A DNA stretch of 64,000 nt from positions 1,922,001 to 1,986,000 of the forward strand of contig NZ_CP051204.2 in the NCBI RefSeq assembly GCF_012516375.2, given 5' to 3'. Position numbers and translations under genes: made by a program. The notes beneath the pieces were generated by a model. That model saw only the letters and a list, made by a program, of their open reading frames with translations, searched no databases and had not been told where the DNA came from. The stretch comes from Chitinophaga oryzae. GTDB taxonomy: Bacteria; Bacteroidota; Bacteroidia; Chitinophagales; Chitinophagaceae. This document shows, in pieces, positions 8,380-17,612 of this stretch; positions within the stretch are counted from its first letter, which is position 1; every line of letters begins with the position of its first letter.

Positions 8380-9405
8380 ATGAGTAACATCAACAACCGC
8401 CGTCAGTTTTTGCGCCAAATGGGGCTGTACACGATGGGCATCGGTTTCCTGCCATCCGTATTGGCAGCCTGCAATGAAGGGCAGTCCACTAAAAAGGATA
8501 AGGACAGCACCGCGCAACCAGGCGCCGGTACAGAAACAGCGAAGGAACTGTTCTTCAAAATTTCACTGGCCGAATGGTCTTTCCATCAGGCCCTCTTTGC
8601 CGGAAAAATGAACCACCTCGACTTTGCAGCCCGCGCTAAAAATGAATTCGGTATCACCGGCGTGGAATACGTAAACCAGTTCTTTAAAGACAAAGCGAAA
8701 GATCAGGCTTACCTGGCCGACATGAAAAAACGCGCCGACGACAACGGCGTAAGCAGCGTCCTGATCATGTGCGACGGTGAAGGTGAAATGGGCGACCTCG
8801 ATGCTAAAAAAAGAATGCAGGCGGTAGAAAACCACTACAAATGGGTGGAAGCGGCGAAATTCCTCGGTTGCCACGCTATCCGCGTAAACGCTGCCGGTGA
8901 AGGTAAAGCGGAAGAAGTAGCTAAAGCGGCGATCGAATCACTGACCAAACTGTCCGCTTTCGGAAAAGACCACGGCATCAACGTGATCGTGGAAAACCAC
9001 GGTGGCTTTTCTTCCAACGGCAAGTGGCTGAGCAATATCATGAAAACCGTGAACATGCCTAACTGCGGCACTTTGCCGGACCTGGGCAACTTCTGCATCA
9101 AGAGAAGCAAACCGGAAAACAACACACCGGAAGCCTGGGCTAAAACTACCTGCCTCGAAGAATATGACCGCTATGAAGGGGTTACGGAACTGATGCCCTT
9201 TGCAAAAGGCGTCAGCGCTAAGACCTACGATTTCGATGATGCCGGCAATGAAACCACCATCGACTATAAACGCATGCTGCAGATCGTAAAAGATGCCGGC
9301 TATAAAGGCGGCTTTATCGGTATCGAGTATGAAGGTACCCGCCTGTCTGAAGAAGAAGGGGTGAGAAAGTCGAAAGAGCTGTTGCTGCGCCTCGGGGCGA
9401 TTTAG
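8380..9405 (+). CDS. Tat-exported sugar phosphate isomerase/epimerase lipoprotein
   Basis: 341-residue protein of the xylose-isomerase-like TIM-barrel (AP endonuclease 2) family. It begins with a twin-arginine leader ([11 protein letters not shown]) ending in the lipobox LAAC (about residues 27-30), so it is probably a Tat-exported lipoprotein. The barrel follows: [35 protein letters not shown] (metal-ligand Glu and His), LPDLGNF, and a C-terminal FIGIEYEG. Exported members of this family in Bacteroidota are linked to sugar or inositol metabolism, but the substrate here is unknown. It stands alone, followed by a nested dyad. Confidence 0.88.
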   Translation: MSNINNRRQFLRQMGLYTMGIGFLPSVLAACNEGQSTKKDKDSTAQPGAGTETAKELFFKISLAEWSFHQALFAGKMNHLDFAARAKNEFGITGVEYVNQFFKDKAKDQAYLADMKKRADDNGVSSVLIMCDGEGEMGDLDAKKRMQAVENHYKWVEAAKFLGCHAIRVNAAGEGKAEEVAKAAIESLTKLSAFGKDHGINVIVENHGGFSSNGKWLSNIMKTVNMPNCGTLPDLGNFCIKRSKPENNTPEAWAKTTCLEEYDRYEGVTELMPFAKGVSAKTYDFDDAGNETTIDYKRMLQIVKDAGYKGGFIGIEYEGTRLSEEEGVRKSKELLLRLGAI

Positions 9406-9410
9406 AGATT

Positions 9411-9577
9411 TTTTGATTTACGATTTTTTGATTTCGTGACGATAGAAACGTGTAAAAAGACCGTAGCGGTTATATGGTGCCTTCTTACTGTTTAAACACT
9501 TTCAAGGGTGCTCCATAATCTACCGTGCCGGTCTTCTTTATATTCAATCCACAAAATCAAAAAATCGTAAATCAAAA
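9411..9577. repeat. nested AT-rich inverted repeat
   Basis: Outer arms of 24 bp match perfectly: 9411-9434 (contains TTTTGATTTACGATTTTTTG) and its complement at 9554-9577. An inner inverted pair AAGACCG / CGGTCTT lies in the 119-bp interior. It fills the space between two convergent genes, so it may act as a two-way terminator. The arm motif resembles those beside dnaK (38.6 kb) and pdhB (24.3 kb). Confidence 0.8.
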
Positions 9578-9582
9578 CATCC

Positions 9583-10428
9583 CTAAATTCTAAACTGTTT
9601 CTTCAGAAAAGCCAACGTATGCGTATACGCATCTTTCGTGGCTTCACTGTTATAGATCGGATTGCTGGGGTTGGCAAACGCATGCTCTGCATCGTAACGT
9701 TTAACCGTCAGCGTTTTACCCGCCTTTTGCATGTTTTGTTCAAACTCATCTACCACCTGTGGGGTGATGCCTTTGTCCTTATTGGCAAACAGCCCTAATA
9801 CCGGCCCATGCAGCTGTTTCAGCGCATTCACGTCTTTTTCCGGCATGCCGTAATACATTACACAGCCAAGGTTCCTGTCTCCGTTGAGCAACGCTGACTG
9901 CAGCGCTATCGCCCCGCCAAAGCACCAGCCCAGTGTGACGATATGCGCGGTTTTACCGGCATAATCGCGGGCTCCTTCCATGATCGCTTTCAGGCGTTCC
10001 CGGGGGACTGACTGCATTGTTTTGGCCGCTTCTTCGCGGTTGGTGGCCACTACCTTGTCGTACATGTCCACTGCCAGCACATTCACGGCCCCGCCCAGAT
10101 CGTTGTAAAGTTTTTCGGATTCTTTTTTTACATAGTCGTTCAGGCCGTACCATTCCTGGTATACGAACAGGTACTTATCGGTAGGCTTCTTCGCCTTAAA
10201 CAGGAAGCCGTAGGCTGTTTTGCCGTCGGGCGCCTGAAAGCTGACTTCGGTACCGGCTGTTCCCTGGTAAGTGTAGGGGAGCGGGTCTTTGTGGGCCATC
10301 CGGAAGTCTTCCCGGTTGGCAAGCCCGGTAAATTCTGTTACGGCGTCTGTATGGCAACACGGCGCTGTCTGTGCCGACAGTCCGAGGGCGCTGCCCAGCA
10401 TCAGCAGCAGTAAGGATAGCTTTTTCAT
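9583..10428 (-). CDS. dienelactone hydrolase family protein
   Basis: 281-residue secreted alpha/beta hydrolase of the dienelactone hydrolase family. An N-terminal signal peptide (KKLSLLLLMLGSALGLSAQ) ends in a typical SAQ cleavage site. The core shows the nucleophile in GWCFGG (Cys, as in true dienelactone hydrolases), an Asp in FANKDKG and the His in DAEHAF. It is expected in the periplasm. Members split lactones or short esters; the natural substrate here is not known. It stands alone, convergent with the isomerase-like gene. Confidence 0.88.
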   Translation of the reverse strand: MKKLSLLLLMLGSALGLSAQTAPCCHTDAVTEFTGLANREDFRMAHKDPLPYTYQGTAGTEVSFQAPDGKTAYGFLFKAKKPTDKYLFVYQEWYGLNDYVKKESEKLYNDLGGAVNVLAVDMYDKVVATNREEAAKTMQSVPRERLKAIMEGARDYAGKTAHIVTLGWCFGGAIALQSALLNGDRNLGCVMYYGMPEKDVNALKQLHGPVLGLFANKDKGITPQVVDEFEQNMQKAGKTLTVKRYDAEHAFANPSNPIYNSEATKDAYTHTLAFLKKQFRI

Positions 10429-10520
10429 AAACGGAGCGCTTTGGTTGTACTAAAAATACAAAAATGTCACGTGAATCGCGCACGGACTGTCGGCGGTGCA
10501 GGCCGTTATATCACAGCAAT

Positions 10521-10547
10521 AAAAAGCCCGGTGTGGGTACACCGGGC
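10521..10547 (-). terminator. rho-independent terminator of the fecR-like gene
   Basis: Read on the minus strand: GC-rich 9-bp perfect stem (10539-10547 paired with 10526-10534), loop of four, then TTTTT from 10525 to 10521. It lies just after the stop codon of the FecR-like gene. Confidence 0.88.
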
Positions 10548-10569
10548 CTGTATAACGTTGAGGGATATA

Positions 10570-11364
10570 CTAAAAATTGAGTATCACCTTGTTCTGATCA
10601 ATCTTATACTTAAAGCCCTGCTGGTTGCCTAGATCATTGAGCACATCCTCGAGGGTGGCGTTGAAATAGAGGGCTTCCGTGATAACGCGGGCTTTGGAGG
10701 CATCGCCGCGCATCTCTACTTCCACACCGAACCAGTCCTCCAGCGTGCGGGACACGGCCATAGGATTGGCATTTTTGATACTGAGGATGTCGGAAAGCCA
10801 GGTTTCCAGTTCATCCGGCTGATAGGTTTCTTTCTCCATCAGGTCTATCTCGCGGTTGGCCAGCACCATTTGCCCGCGTTCCAGCACCTCCGGCTGGTTG
10901 TCGGTAGCGGAGTGATAGGATTTGCCCACCCGGCTGGAACCTGTCAACTGGTAATAGGTGGCTCCCTGCTGGCTGGCGAAGGAACGCATACGGAAAGAGG
11001 TGCCCAGCACGGTGGCTTTGAGAATGGAACTGGTGACGGTAAAGCTGTCTTTGCCGGGCTTCACCTCAAAAAAAGCATCCCCGTCCAGCACTACCGAGCG
11101 GTGGCCTGACGCATAATCGGCCGGAACATACAGGGTAGACGTGGAGTTCAGGATCACCGCCGTGCTGTCCGGCAAAGTGATCTCCGTACGGACGCCGGTC
11201 TTGCCCTTGTGTTGCTGGTACTGAACGCCCGGTACCTGCAATGCGGCAACAATTTCTGCCGGCGTTTTCGGCGCTGCCGGCTCCCGTAGTTTCCAGGTCA
11301 GTAGAACAACGACGCCTAAGGCCACTAAAATCAATGCATAAAGCCAAGTACGGGATTTCTTCAT
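10570..11364 (-). CDS. FecR-like protein (short, orphan)
   Basis: 264-residue protein with one membrane helix near the N-terminus (residues 6-24), then a FecR domain (about 60-170: GVRTEITLPDSTAVILN, GDAFFEVK, VLGTSFRMR) and a DUF4974-type C-terminal domain (TLEDWFGVEVEM, FNATLEDVLNDL). FecR proteins relay outer-membrane transporter signals to ECF sigma factors through a cytosolic anti-sigma part. Here only a few residues precede the membrane helix, so that part is missing, and no sigma-factor gene or SusC is adjacent. I use the ATG at 11364 because it leads directly into the membrane helix; the upstream ATG at 11433 adds an unlikely 23-residue leader. It has its own terminator. Confidence 0.85.
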   Translation of the reverse strand: MKKSRTWLYALILVALGVVVLLTWKLREPAAPKTPAEIVAALQVPGVQYQQHKGKTGVRTEITLPDSTAVILNSTSTLYVPADYASGHRSVVLDGDAFFEVKPGKDSFTVTSSILKATVLGTSFRMRSFASQQGATYYQLTGSSRVGKSYHSATDNQPEVLERGQMVLANREIDLMEKETYQPDELETWLSDILSIKNANPMAVSRTLEDWFGVEVEMRGDASKARVITEALYFNATLEDVLNDLGNQQGFKYKIDQNKVILNF

Positions 11365-11681
11365 ATTTCCGGGTGTTTGTCTGCAGAAAAGCCTAAAAAT
11401 AAGTAAAATTAACCGGTCGCTGCAAGATTTCAACAGTCAATTCCCGGGCCCGCCGGTGCCCTCGCGGTATTTTTTTCGGTATTATGTTTAGATTTTATAT
11501 GCTGATAAAAACATATTTGATAGAATGGCAGCGATTAAATTCCACTGCGGAACAGCCCACTTTTCCGGGGGTAACAATTTTTGAGAAGCAATAGACAATT
11601 TCCGTTTATGCTATTAAAAATATCTGCTGATATTATAATGATTTTTGTTTAGAACGCAGGTGCACCCTAACTTTGCGCCCC
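11365..11681. other. divergent intergenic region, fecR-like / proline dehydrogenase
   Basis: 317 bp, AT-rich, no gene seen. Its right end holds the proline dehydrogenase promoter (11644-11675). Confidence 0.6.
11644..11675 (+). promoter_or_regulatory. Bacteroidota-type promoter of proline dehydrogenase
   Basis: A TTTG -33 box (11644-11647), 20 bp spacer and perfect TAnnTTTG -7 box TAACTTTG (11668-11675). The start codon at 11682 is only 6 bp after the -7 box, about where transcription should start, so the mRNA may be leaderless. Confidence 0.6.
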
Positions 11682-12860
11682 ATGGAAAAGCAGCTAACTT
11701 TATCATTCGATAATACGGCTATTGCATTCGAGGCAAAGACCGACAAGGCGTTAAAAAAAGCCAACTTTCTGTTCAGCAACATCGGAAAGCCATGGCTGGT
11801 CAAAATGGGCGCAGTATTCACTCCGCTGGCGTTCAAACTCAGATTACCGATCAAAGGCATTATCAAAAGCACCATATTCTCCCAGTTCTGCGGAGGGGAG
11901 ACCCTGGACGAGGCGGCACACACGGCGCTGCAACTGGGAAATTACCATGTGGGCGTAGTGCTCGACTATGGCGTGGAAGCCATGGAAGGGGAGGAAAGCT
12001 ATGATCATGCGGTACCGGAATTCATCCGCGCTATCCAGTATGCGGCCAGCAAACCGGACATCCCGTTCATCGCCATCAAAATCACCGGCTTCGCACGCTT
12101 TGAACTGCTGGAAAAAGTGCACCGCGGCGATACCCTTACCCCGCAGGAGCAGCAGGAATACATCCGCGTGCGGTCCCGTGTGCATTCCGTAGCAGAAGCA
12201 GCCGCCCAGTATAAAGTCGGCCTGCTGATCGATGCGGAAGAATCCTGGATCCAGAAACCGGTCGACGACCTGACGGATGAAATGATGTCGCTCTTCAACC
12301 GCAATGAGGTGATCGTTTACAATACCTTCCAGATGTACTGCCACGATCGTTTCCCTTTCCTGCAGCAGTCACTGGAAAAGGCGGTAAAAGAAGGTTACCT
12401 CCTCGGCGCTAAGCTGGTACGCGGCGCCTACATGGAAAAGGAAAACAAACGCGCCGCGGAAAATAACTACCCGACGCCTATCCAGCCCAGCAAGGAAGCA
12501 ACCGACAAAGATTACAACGCTGCTGTACAGTTTTGTCTCAATCATCTCGATAAACTGGGTGTATTTATCGGTACCCATAACGAGAACAGCTGTATGCTCG
12601 CTGCCCGTACCATGGACGAGAAAAATATTCCGCATAACCACCCGCATGTGAGTTTCTCACAGCTGCTGGGCATGAGCGATAACATCACCTTCAACCTGGC
12701 GCACGCCGGCTATACCGTCACCAAATACCTGCCTTACGGCCCCGTGAAAGACGTAATGCCCTACCTCATCCGCAGAGCACAGGAAAACACCTCCATCGCC
12801 GGCCAGATGGGCCGCGAACTGTCGCTCATAAGAAAAGAAATGAAGAGAAGAGGAATATAA
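11682..12860 (+). CDS. proline dehydrogenase family protein
   Basis: 392-residue FAD-dependent proline dehydrogenase, which oxidises proline to pyrroline-5-carboxylate and passes electrons to the quinone pool. The beta/alpha barrel signatures are present: GVVLDYGVEA, FIAIKITGF, LLIDAEESW, VYNTFQMY, GAKLVRGAYMEKE, GTHNENS, LAHAGYTVTKYLPYGPVKDVMPYLIRRAQEN; the last block is the classic substrate- and FAD-binding C-terminus. Single-domain form, not the PutA fusion. I use ATG at 11682; an in-frame TTG at 11673 overlaps the promoter -7 box. A P5C dehydrogenase partner is not in the window. Confidence 0.93.
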   Translation: MEKQLTLSFDNTAIAFEAKTDKALKKANFLFSNIGKPWLVKMGAVFTPLAFKLRLPIKGIIKSTIFSQFCGGETLDEAAHTALQLGNYHVGVVLDYGVEAMEGEESYDHAVPEFIRAIQYAASKPDIPFIAIKITGFARFELLEKVHRGDTLTPQEQQEYIRVRSRVHSVAEAAAQYKVGLLIDAEESWIQKPVDDLTDEMMSLFNRNEVIVYNTFQMYCHDRFPFLQQSLEKAVKEGYLLGAKLVRGAYMEKENKRAAENNYPTPIQPSKEATDKDYNAAVQFCLNHLDKLGVFIGTHNENSCMLAARTMDEKNIPHNHPHVSFSQLLGMSDNITFNLAHAGYTVTKYLPYGPVKDVMPYLIRRAQENTSIAGQMGRELSLIRKEMKRRGI

Positions 12861-12873
12861 TCATACGCCAAAC

Positions 12874-12937
12874 AAAAAGATAAAAAGCGAAAACCGCCTG
12901 ATAATTGTATCAGGCGGTTTTCGCTTTTTATCTTTTT
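12874..12937. terminator. bidirectional terminator, perfect 30-bp stem
   Basis: A perfect 30-bp inverted repeat (12874-12903 and 12908-12937) around the loop ATTG. The stem has a GC-rich core CCGCCTGATA and A/T-rich ends, giving an A-run before and a T-run after on both strands. It separates the convergent proline dehydrogenase and SusD genes. Confidence 0.95.
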
Positions 12938-12948
12938 CCTGATGGTAA

Positions 12949-14262
12949 TTACTGGTTTGTTTCGCTCATCGGCAACGGATACCTTGACCATACGTCATCG
13001 CCGGTGCGGTCTATGGGGAGCTGGTTAAGCCGTTTGTACCGGCGCATATCTATCCAGCGGTGGCCTTCCATAAACAGGGAGTAGCGGCGGTTATAGAGCA
13101 GCTCGTTGATGAGCGCGTCCTGTGTAGCGGCGCCTGCATAAGGCGGCAGGTTATGGCCGGTCCTGATCCTGTTGAGCGCCACGATAGCATCCGGGAGCTG
13201 GTTGAGCTGTATTTTGGCTTCGGCGTAAATCAGGATCAGCTCTTCATTCCGGATGATGGAGATAGGGCTGCTGAGCGTAGGCCATAACGTCAGATCGCGG
13301 TTGCCGGTAAGTCCCACGCTGCTCACAGGGGCGTTACGGAGCGCCGTTTTGGTGCTCAGGCGGTTATCCCCGGGGACGATGTCGGTAGCAAATGAAGGAT
13401 GCGCCACCCTTACTTCACCGGTAGCATTGGGCTGCAGGTACATAGGGTTGATCTGATCGCCGCCATTGGTAGAGTAGGTGCTGTACACCCCCATGGTGAA
13501 AGATCCGTTCAGGTCGAAGAAAGATTCATTCAGGGCGGTCAGCGCGGCAGCCCAGTTTTTACGGTAAATATGCACCCTCGCTGCAATGGCACGGTTGAAT
13601 TTCAGCAGGCCGGCAGCCGTTTTGAAATCCTTGAACCCGTCGGAGAGCGGGAAAAGCACGTCAGACCCGGTGAGGCTTGTTTTGCCGGCATCCAGGAATT
13701 TTATCACGGAATCCAGCACGGTGCCCGGATTGGTAATGATAGGGCCCAGGTTGGCGTTGTCGGCCACCGGGATCCTGGCGCCGTTGGAATCGGTCATATT
13801 GATGTTCATCAGCAACTGGTAACCGATCAACGTTTCTGCGAAGCCCTGAAAGGCTTTTTTCTGCGCATCGCTGGCCACTTCCGCACGGGTGGTTTTCAGC
13901 GCCTGCATGAGGATAAAACACTGGCGGGCCACCTGGTAACGGGCGGCAAATGGGTTAGTAATATAGAAAGTGTTGTTGTCCAGTTGTTTGGAGCCGCCAC
14001 CCAGCATGTCGGTGGTCCACCGGGGCTCGGAGCCGGAGAATCGGTATTCCTCGCGGCCCATCACGCCTACGCCGTCGAGATATGTGCCGGCGTTGTTACG
14101 GAGCCCGGATTCTGCGCCGGTAACCAGGTTAAAGAGGTCGCTGCGGCTGGGGTTGACCACGATGCCGCCCACCACCGGCGTATTCAGACTGTTGATTTCT
14201 CCTTTCTGGCAGGCGCTTAGTGCGAGCAGGGCGCCGGACAGGCATATAATAAGCTTTTTCAT
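12949..14262 (-). CDS. RagB/SusD family outer-membrane lipoprotein
   Basis: 437-residue SusD-like surface lipoprotein that captures nutrients and caps the SusC channel. A signal peptide ends in the lipobox LSAC (about residues 15-18). SusD-type features: an N-terminal helical region, and the C-terminal segment with IRNEELILIYAEAKIQLNQ (a TPR-like helix), ALNRIRTGHNLPPY, LLYNRRYSLFMEGHRWIDMRRY. It lies 29 bp downstream of its SusC partner in one operon. No glycoside hydrolase, sigma or anti-sigma gene is attached, so the ligand (glycan, peptide or other) is unknown. Confidence 0.95.
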   Translation of the reverse strand: MKKLIICLSGALLALSACQKGEINSLNTPVVGGIVVNPSRSDLFNLVTGAESGLRNNAGTYLDGVGVMGREEYRFSGSEPRWTTDMLGGGSKQLDNNTFYITNPFAARYQVARQCFILMQALKTTRAEVASDAQKKAFQGFAETLIGYQLLMNINMTDSNGARIPVADNANLGPIITNPGTVLDSVIKFLDAGKTSLTGSDVLFPLSDGFKDFKTAAGLLKFNRAIAARVHIYRKNWAAALTALNESFFDLNGSFTMGVYSTYSTNGGDQINPMYLQPNATGEVRVAHPSFATDIVPGDNRLSTKTALRNAPVSSVGLTGNRDLTLWPTLSSPISIIRNEELILIYAEAKIQLNQLPDAIVALNRIRTGHNLPPYAGAATQDALINELLYNRRYSLFMEGHRWIDMRRYKRLNQLPIDRTGDDVWSRYPLPMSETNQ

Positions 14263-14291
14263 TTGTTTCAGTTTTGATAGTCAGATAATGA

Positions 14292-17285
14292 TCAGAAGTC
14301 GACGCCGATGTGGAAGCTGGCCCTTTTGTTGGACGGGAAAGGCATTACGTCCACACCGGTAGACAAACCGTTACTGCCGCGGCTCTGCGCAGTGGTAATG
14401 GTGTTGCTGCCGAAGTTGGACACTTCCGGATCATACCCCACATAATTAGTCCAGGTGAAAAAGTTATTGGCGGAAACACCCAGCCGGATACCTTTAACGG
14501 TTTTGGTGTTCTTCAGCGGAACATTGTAATAAAGGCCGATCTCACGGATACGCACATAGGAAGCGTCCTGCAGGTATACGCCCGCTCCTGCGCCCGGCCT
14601 GTATACGCCAAGTTTCATACCGTTGATCATCTCATCATAGTCAGGTGAGGTAGCGCCGCCGTCGTTCAGCAACTGGCTCAGGTTGATGTTGTCGCCCCCT
14701 TTTTTCCAGTGAATAAGGAAACGCAGCGACAGGTTTTTGAGGAAGGTCAGATCATTATAAAAGCTCATCTGGAACTTCGGCTCTGAATTACCGATCAGTT
14801 TCAGCTGGTTGTCTACAATACCTTTGATCTGGGTGACCGGTTGGCCTTCTTCCAGGTAGAAAGTGCCCAGTGACGCGCCAAACGCGCCAATGGCGTAAGG
14901 CGGAATAAGCAGCTTGGTCATTTTGGAGCGGTTCCGCCACCAGTTGATATTGGAGGTCCATTTAAAGTTGCTGGTATTAACAGGGATAACGGTCAGACCC
15001 AGTTCTATGCCGCTGTTGGTAAGGTCGCCGCTGTTCTTCCATTCTGTGGCGTAGCCGGTGGAAGAAGGAATAGCGTGTCTTAACAATACGTCGTAGATGC
15101 GTTTGTTATAGTAAGTAGCTTCCAGCGATACACGGCCGTTGAGGATGCTGACATCGAGACCGGTTTCCAGTTCTGACTGTCTTTCCGGTTTGATGTCCGG
15201 ATTGCCCAGCAGGTTGTCTACCAGTACGCCGGGGAACCCGCCGATGTTGCTGCCCAGCATGCCCGTGAATTTACTGCCGTAAGGCGGTACGTTGCCGGAC
15301 TGGCCATAGGCGATGCGAACTTTCAGGTTGTCCACTTTGTCCACATGCCAGAAAGGCATTTTGCTGATGTTCCAGGAGAAAGCGCCTTTAGGGAACACGT
15401 AGTATTTGAGATAGTCGCCGTTGTTGGTGGAACGGTCAAAACGTACGCCGGCACTGATAGTGAAGGCGTCCATCAAAGAGAGGTCTTCCTGCACAAAAAT
15501 ACCATTGTCCCGGTATTTCTGCCGGAACTGACGGGTGTTGGTGTTGCCGCTGGCATCGAGGTTGGTCTGACCGGACACCAGGTTGGTGGCTACGGTCACG
15601 ATGTTGTCCATATAACCTGTTTCCAGTGTGGCGCCCGCAGTGCTGGTAAGACTGAGTTTTTCGCCCGGAGTCCAGGTATTGGCCACAAAACCCAGGATGT
15701 TGGTATTGATGTTATTGGTGTTGCCCTGGATGGAGTGACCTTGCTGGGCTTTTTCCTCGAACTGCAGGTCGCGCGGGAATACGGCGATGGTTTTCAGGTT
15801 GAAGTAGTCCACACCGGCCCTGACTGCTACTTTGGTGGTGGAACGTTCGCTTTGCTGGATGCGGTATTCGATGTTGCCGCCACCTACAAAGCGGTTCACG
15901 CCTTCGTTGTTGATCATTTTGTCGCGTGTTTCTATCGGGTTGGAAGCGGCAAATGCGTTGCGCGGGTATTCGCCGAGGGCATTGGGATGCAGTTCCACAA
16001 AGCCCGGTGTGGTGGAAAGGGCTACGCCGAGAGACACGCCGTTGTTATCGTTGTTGCCAAGACCTCTGTCTGCGCTGGAGTTGATATAATTGGTAGTAAC
16101 GCCAACGGACAAACGATCATTTATCTGGTGGTTGATGTTCAGGCGGAATGAGTTGTTGAAATAACCGGTGTTCTTAACGATACCCTGTTCCTGCCTGCGG
16201 TTGCCGGCCAGGTAGAACGTGGTTTTTTCGGAGCCGCCGCTGAGGGATACGCCGGTATTGAGAATGAGGCCGGTCTCGCCGAAGATTTCTTTCTCATAGT
16301 CATAAATTTTTCCGGCAGCCTGGGCGGCTTCGAACTGGGCTTTCATGGCGGCGCGGGCTGCGATCACATCCGGATCGGCGCTGGTAGCGCTGCCTCCCAG
16401 GTCGGCGGCTGTTTCGGCGGTAAATTTACGTACACCGACCAGGTGGCGTACTTTGGCGAAGCCTACTTCCTGGTTGAAGGTGACTTTTGTTTTACCGGTT
16501 TTACCTTTCTTGGTGGTGATCACGATTACGCCTGCTGCTGCTTTGGCACCATACAGGGCGGCAGCAGAAGCGCCTTTGAGCACTTCTATGTTTTCAATGT
16601 CTTCCGGGTTCAGGTCCGCGATACGGCTGGACGGGTTGTCCTGGTTATTGGGGTTGCCGGAAGTAGCGGCGCCGGTGACGTCATTGAGGCCGGCGGGGAT
16701 ACTGCTGTTGTTGAAGAAGATACCGTCCACCACATACAGCGGTTGAGAGTTGCCGAACACAGAGGTAATACCGCGCAGCTTTACAGAGATACCGCCGCCG
16801 GGAGCGCCCGAGTTGGCGGTGATCAGCGCGCCGGGCACTTTACCACTGAGGGCGGCGTCAAAAGTTTGGGCCGGCGCCACGCCATTCAGTTCCTTACCTG
16901 AAATGGTAGCCACGGCGTTGGCCAGATTACTGCGTTTGATATTGGTCGCCAAACCGGTCACCACGATCTCGTCCAGCCGGGCGAAATCCTCTTCCAGTGA
17001 TACGTTCAGGGTAGTGGCGCCGGGAGGGATAGACACGGTCTGCGTTTTGTAGCCGGTGTAGCTCACGACCAGCCGGGAAACGGAGGCCGGCACACTGATC
17101 ATGTATTTACCGTCTGCGTCCGTAATGGTACCCTTATTGCTGTTGGGTACGCGCACGGTAGCGCCGGGAATGGCATTGCCATTGGTGGCATCTTTGATCC
17201 TGCCCGAGATGTTCTGTTGCGCAAATAAGGCAAGAGTACTGCATAAGCAAAGCAGCACCAGCATGCTGGATTTTGGTAGAAGCAT
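14292..17285 (-). CDS. SusC/RagA family TonB-linked outer-membrane transporter
   Basis: 997-residue TonB-dependent transporter. A signal peptide (about 1-22) is followed by a carboxypeptidase-regulatory-like beta domain (about 25-100: ISGRIKDATNGNAIPGATV, VVSYTGYKTQTV), a TonB box region (LDEIVVTG), the plug (about 115-230: PLYVVDGIFF, IENIEVLKGASAAALYGAKAAAGVIVITTKKG) and a C-terminal beta-barrel ending in Phe (HIGVDF). Partner of the SusD gene downstream. No STN domain, matching the absence of a linked FecR/sigma pair. The substrate is not predictable. Confidence 0.96.
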   Translation of the reverse strand: MLLPKSSMLVLLCLCSTLALFAQQNISGRIKDATNGNAIPGATVRVPNSNKGTITDADGKYMISVPASVSRLVVSYTGYKTQTVSIPPGATTLNVSLEEDFARLDEIVVTGLATNIKRSNLANAVATISGKELNGVAPAQTFDAALSGKVPGALITANSGAPGGGISVKLRGITSVFGNSQPLYVVDGIFFNNSSIPAGLNDVTGAATSGNPNNQDNPSSRIADLNPEDIENIEVLKGASAAALYGAKAAAGVIVITTKKGKTGKTKVTFNQEVGFAKVRHLVGVRKFTAETAADLGGSATSADPDVIAARAAMKAQFEAAQAAGKIYDYEKEIFGETGLILNTGVSLSGGSEKTTFYLAGNRRQEQGIVKNTGYFNNSFRLNINHQINDRLSVGVTTNYINSSADRGLGNNDNNGVSLGVALSTTPGFVELHPNALGEYPRNAFAASNPIETRDKMINNEGVNRFVGGGNIEYRIQQSERSTTKVAVRAGVDYFNLKTIAVFPRDLQFEEKAQQGHSIQGNTNNINTNILGFVANTWTPGEKLSLTSTAGATLETGYMDNIVTVATNLVSGQTNLDASGNTNTRQFRQKYRDNGIFVQEDLSLMDAFTISAGVRFDRSTNNGDYLKYYVFPKGAFSWNISKMPFWHVDKVDNLKVRIAYGQSGNVPPYGSKFTGMLGSNIGGFPGVLVDNLLGNPDIKPERQSELETGLDVSILNGRVSLEATYYNKRIYDVLLRHAIPSSTGYATEWKNSGDLTNSGIELGLTVIPVNTSNFKWTSNINWWRNRSKMTKLLIPPYAIGAFGASLGTFYLEEGQPVTQIKGIVDNQLKLIGNSEPKFQMSFYNDLTFLKNLSLRFLIHWKKGGDNINLSQLLNDGGATSPDYDEMINGMKLGVYRPGAGAGVYLQDASYVRIREIGLYYNVPLKNTKTVKGIRLGVSANNFFTWTNYVGYDPEVSNFGSNTITTAQSRGSNGLSTGVDVMPFPSNKRASFHIGVDF

Positions 17286-17612
17286 AGCACGAATTGGTTT
17301 AGATTAAAATGATGGCGTAATCACGTTAGCGTAATTAAGATTTTGGTGAATGGGGAAATATGGCGTTCGAGTTTGATTTTGGTTGAATCTTATCATCTGT
17401 CTGCTGCCGGGAGGCTTATATCAGGCTTTTCAATATCGTGGCGCACCGTCCGGCAGTGATCTTTGTGGTCTTCGTAGTCTTCGTAGTTTCCTGTAAAATG
17501 CTGTTGTAACTTCTGGCTATTTTGGACGCCAGTTTACGAAAATTCAGACTGACTTTGACTTTTTTATTTGACTTATTTAGGTTATATTTTTCTCGTAACT
17601 TGCCGCCTGATT
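17286..17612. other. divergent intergenic region, susC-like / thyA
   Basis: 327 bp without a gene. It should hold promoters for both directions, but I see no clean TAnnTTTG box. A short direct repeat CTTCGTAGTCTTCGTAG lies near 17,470. Confidence 0.5.
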
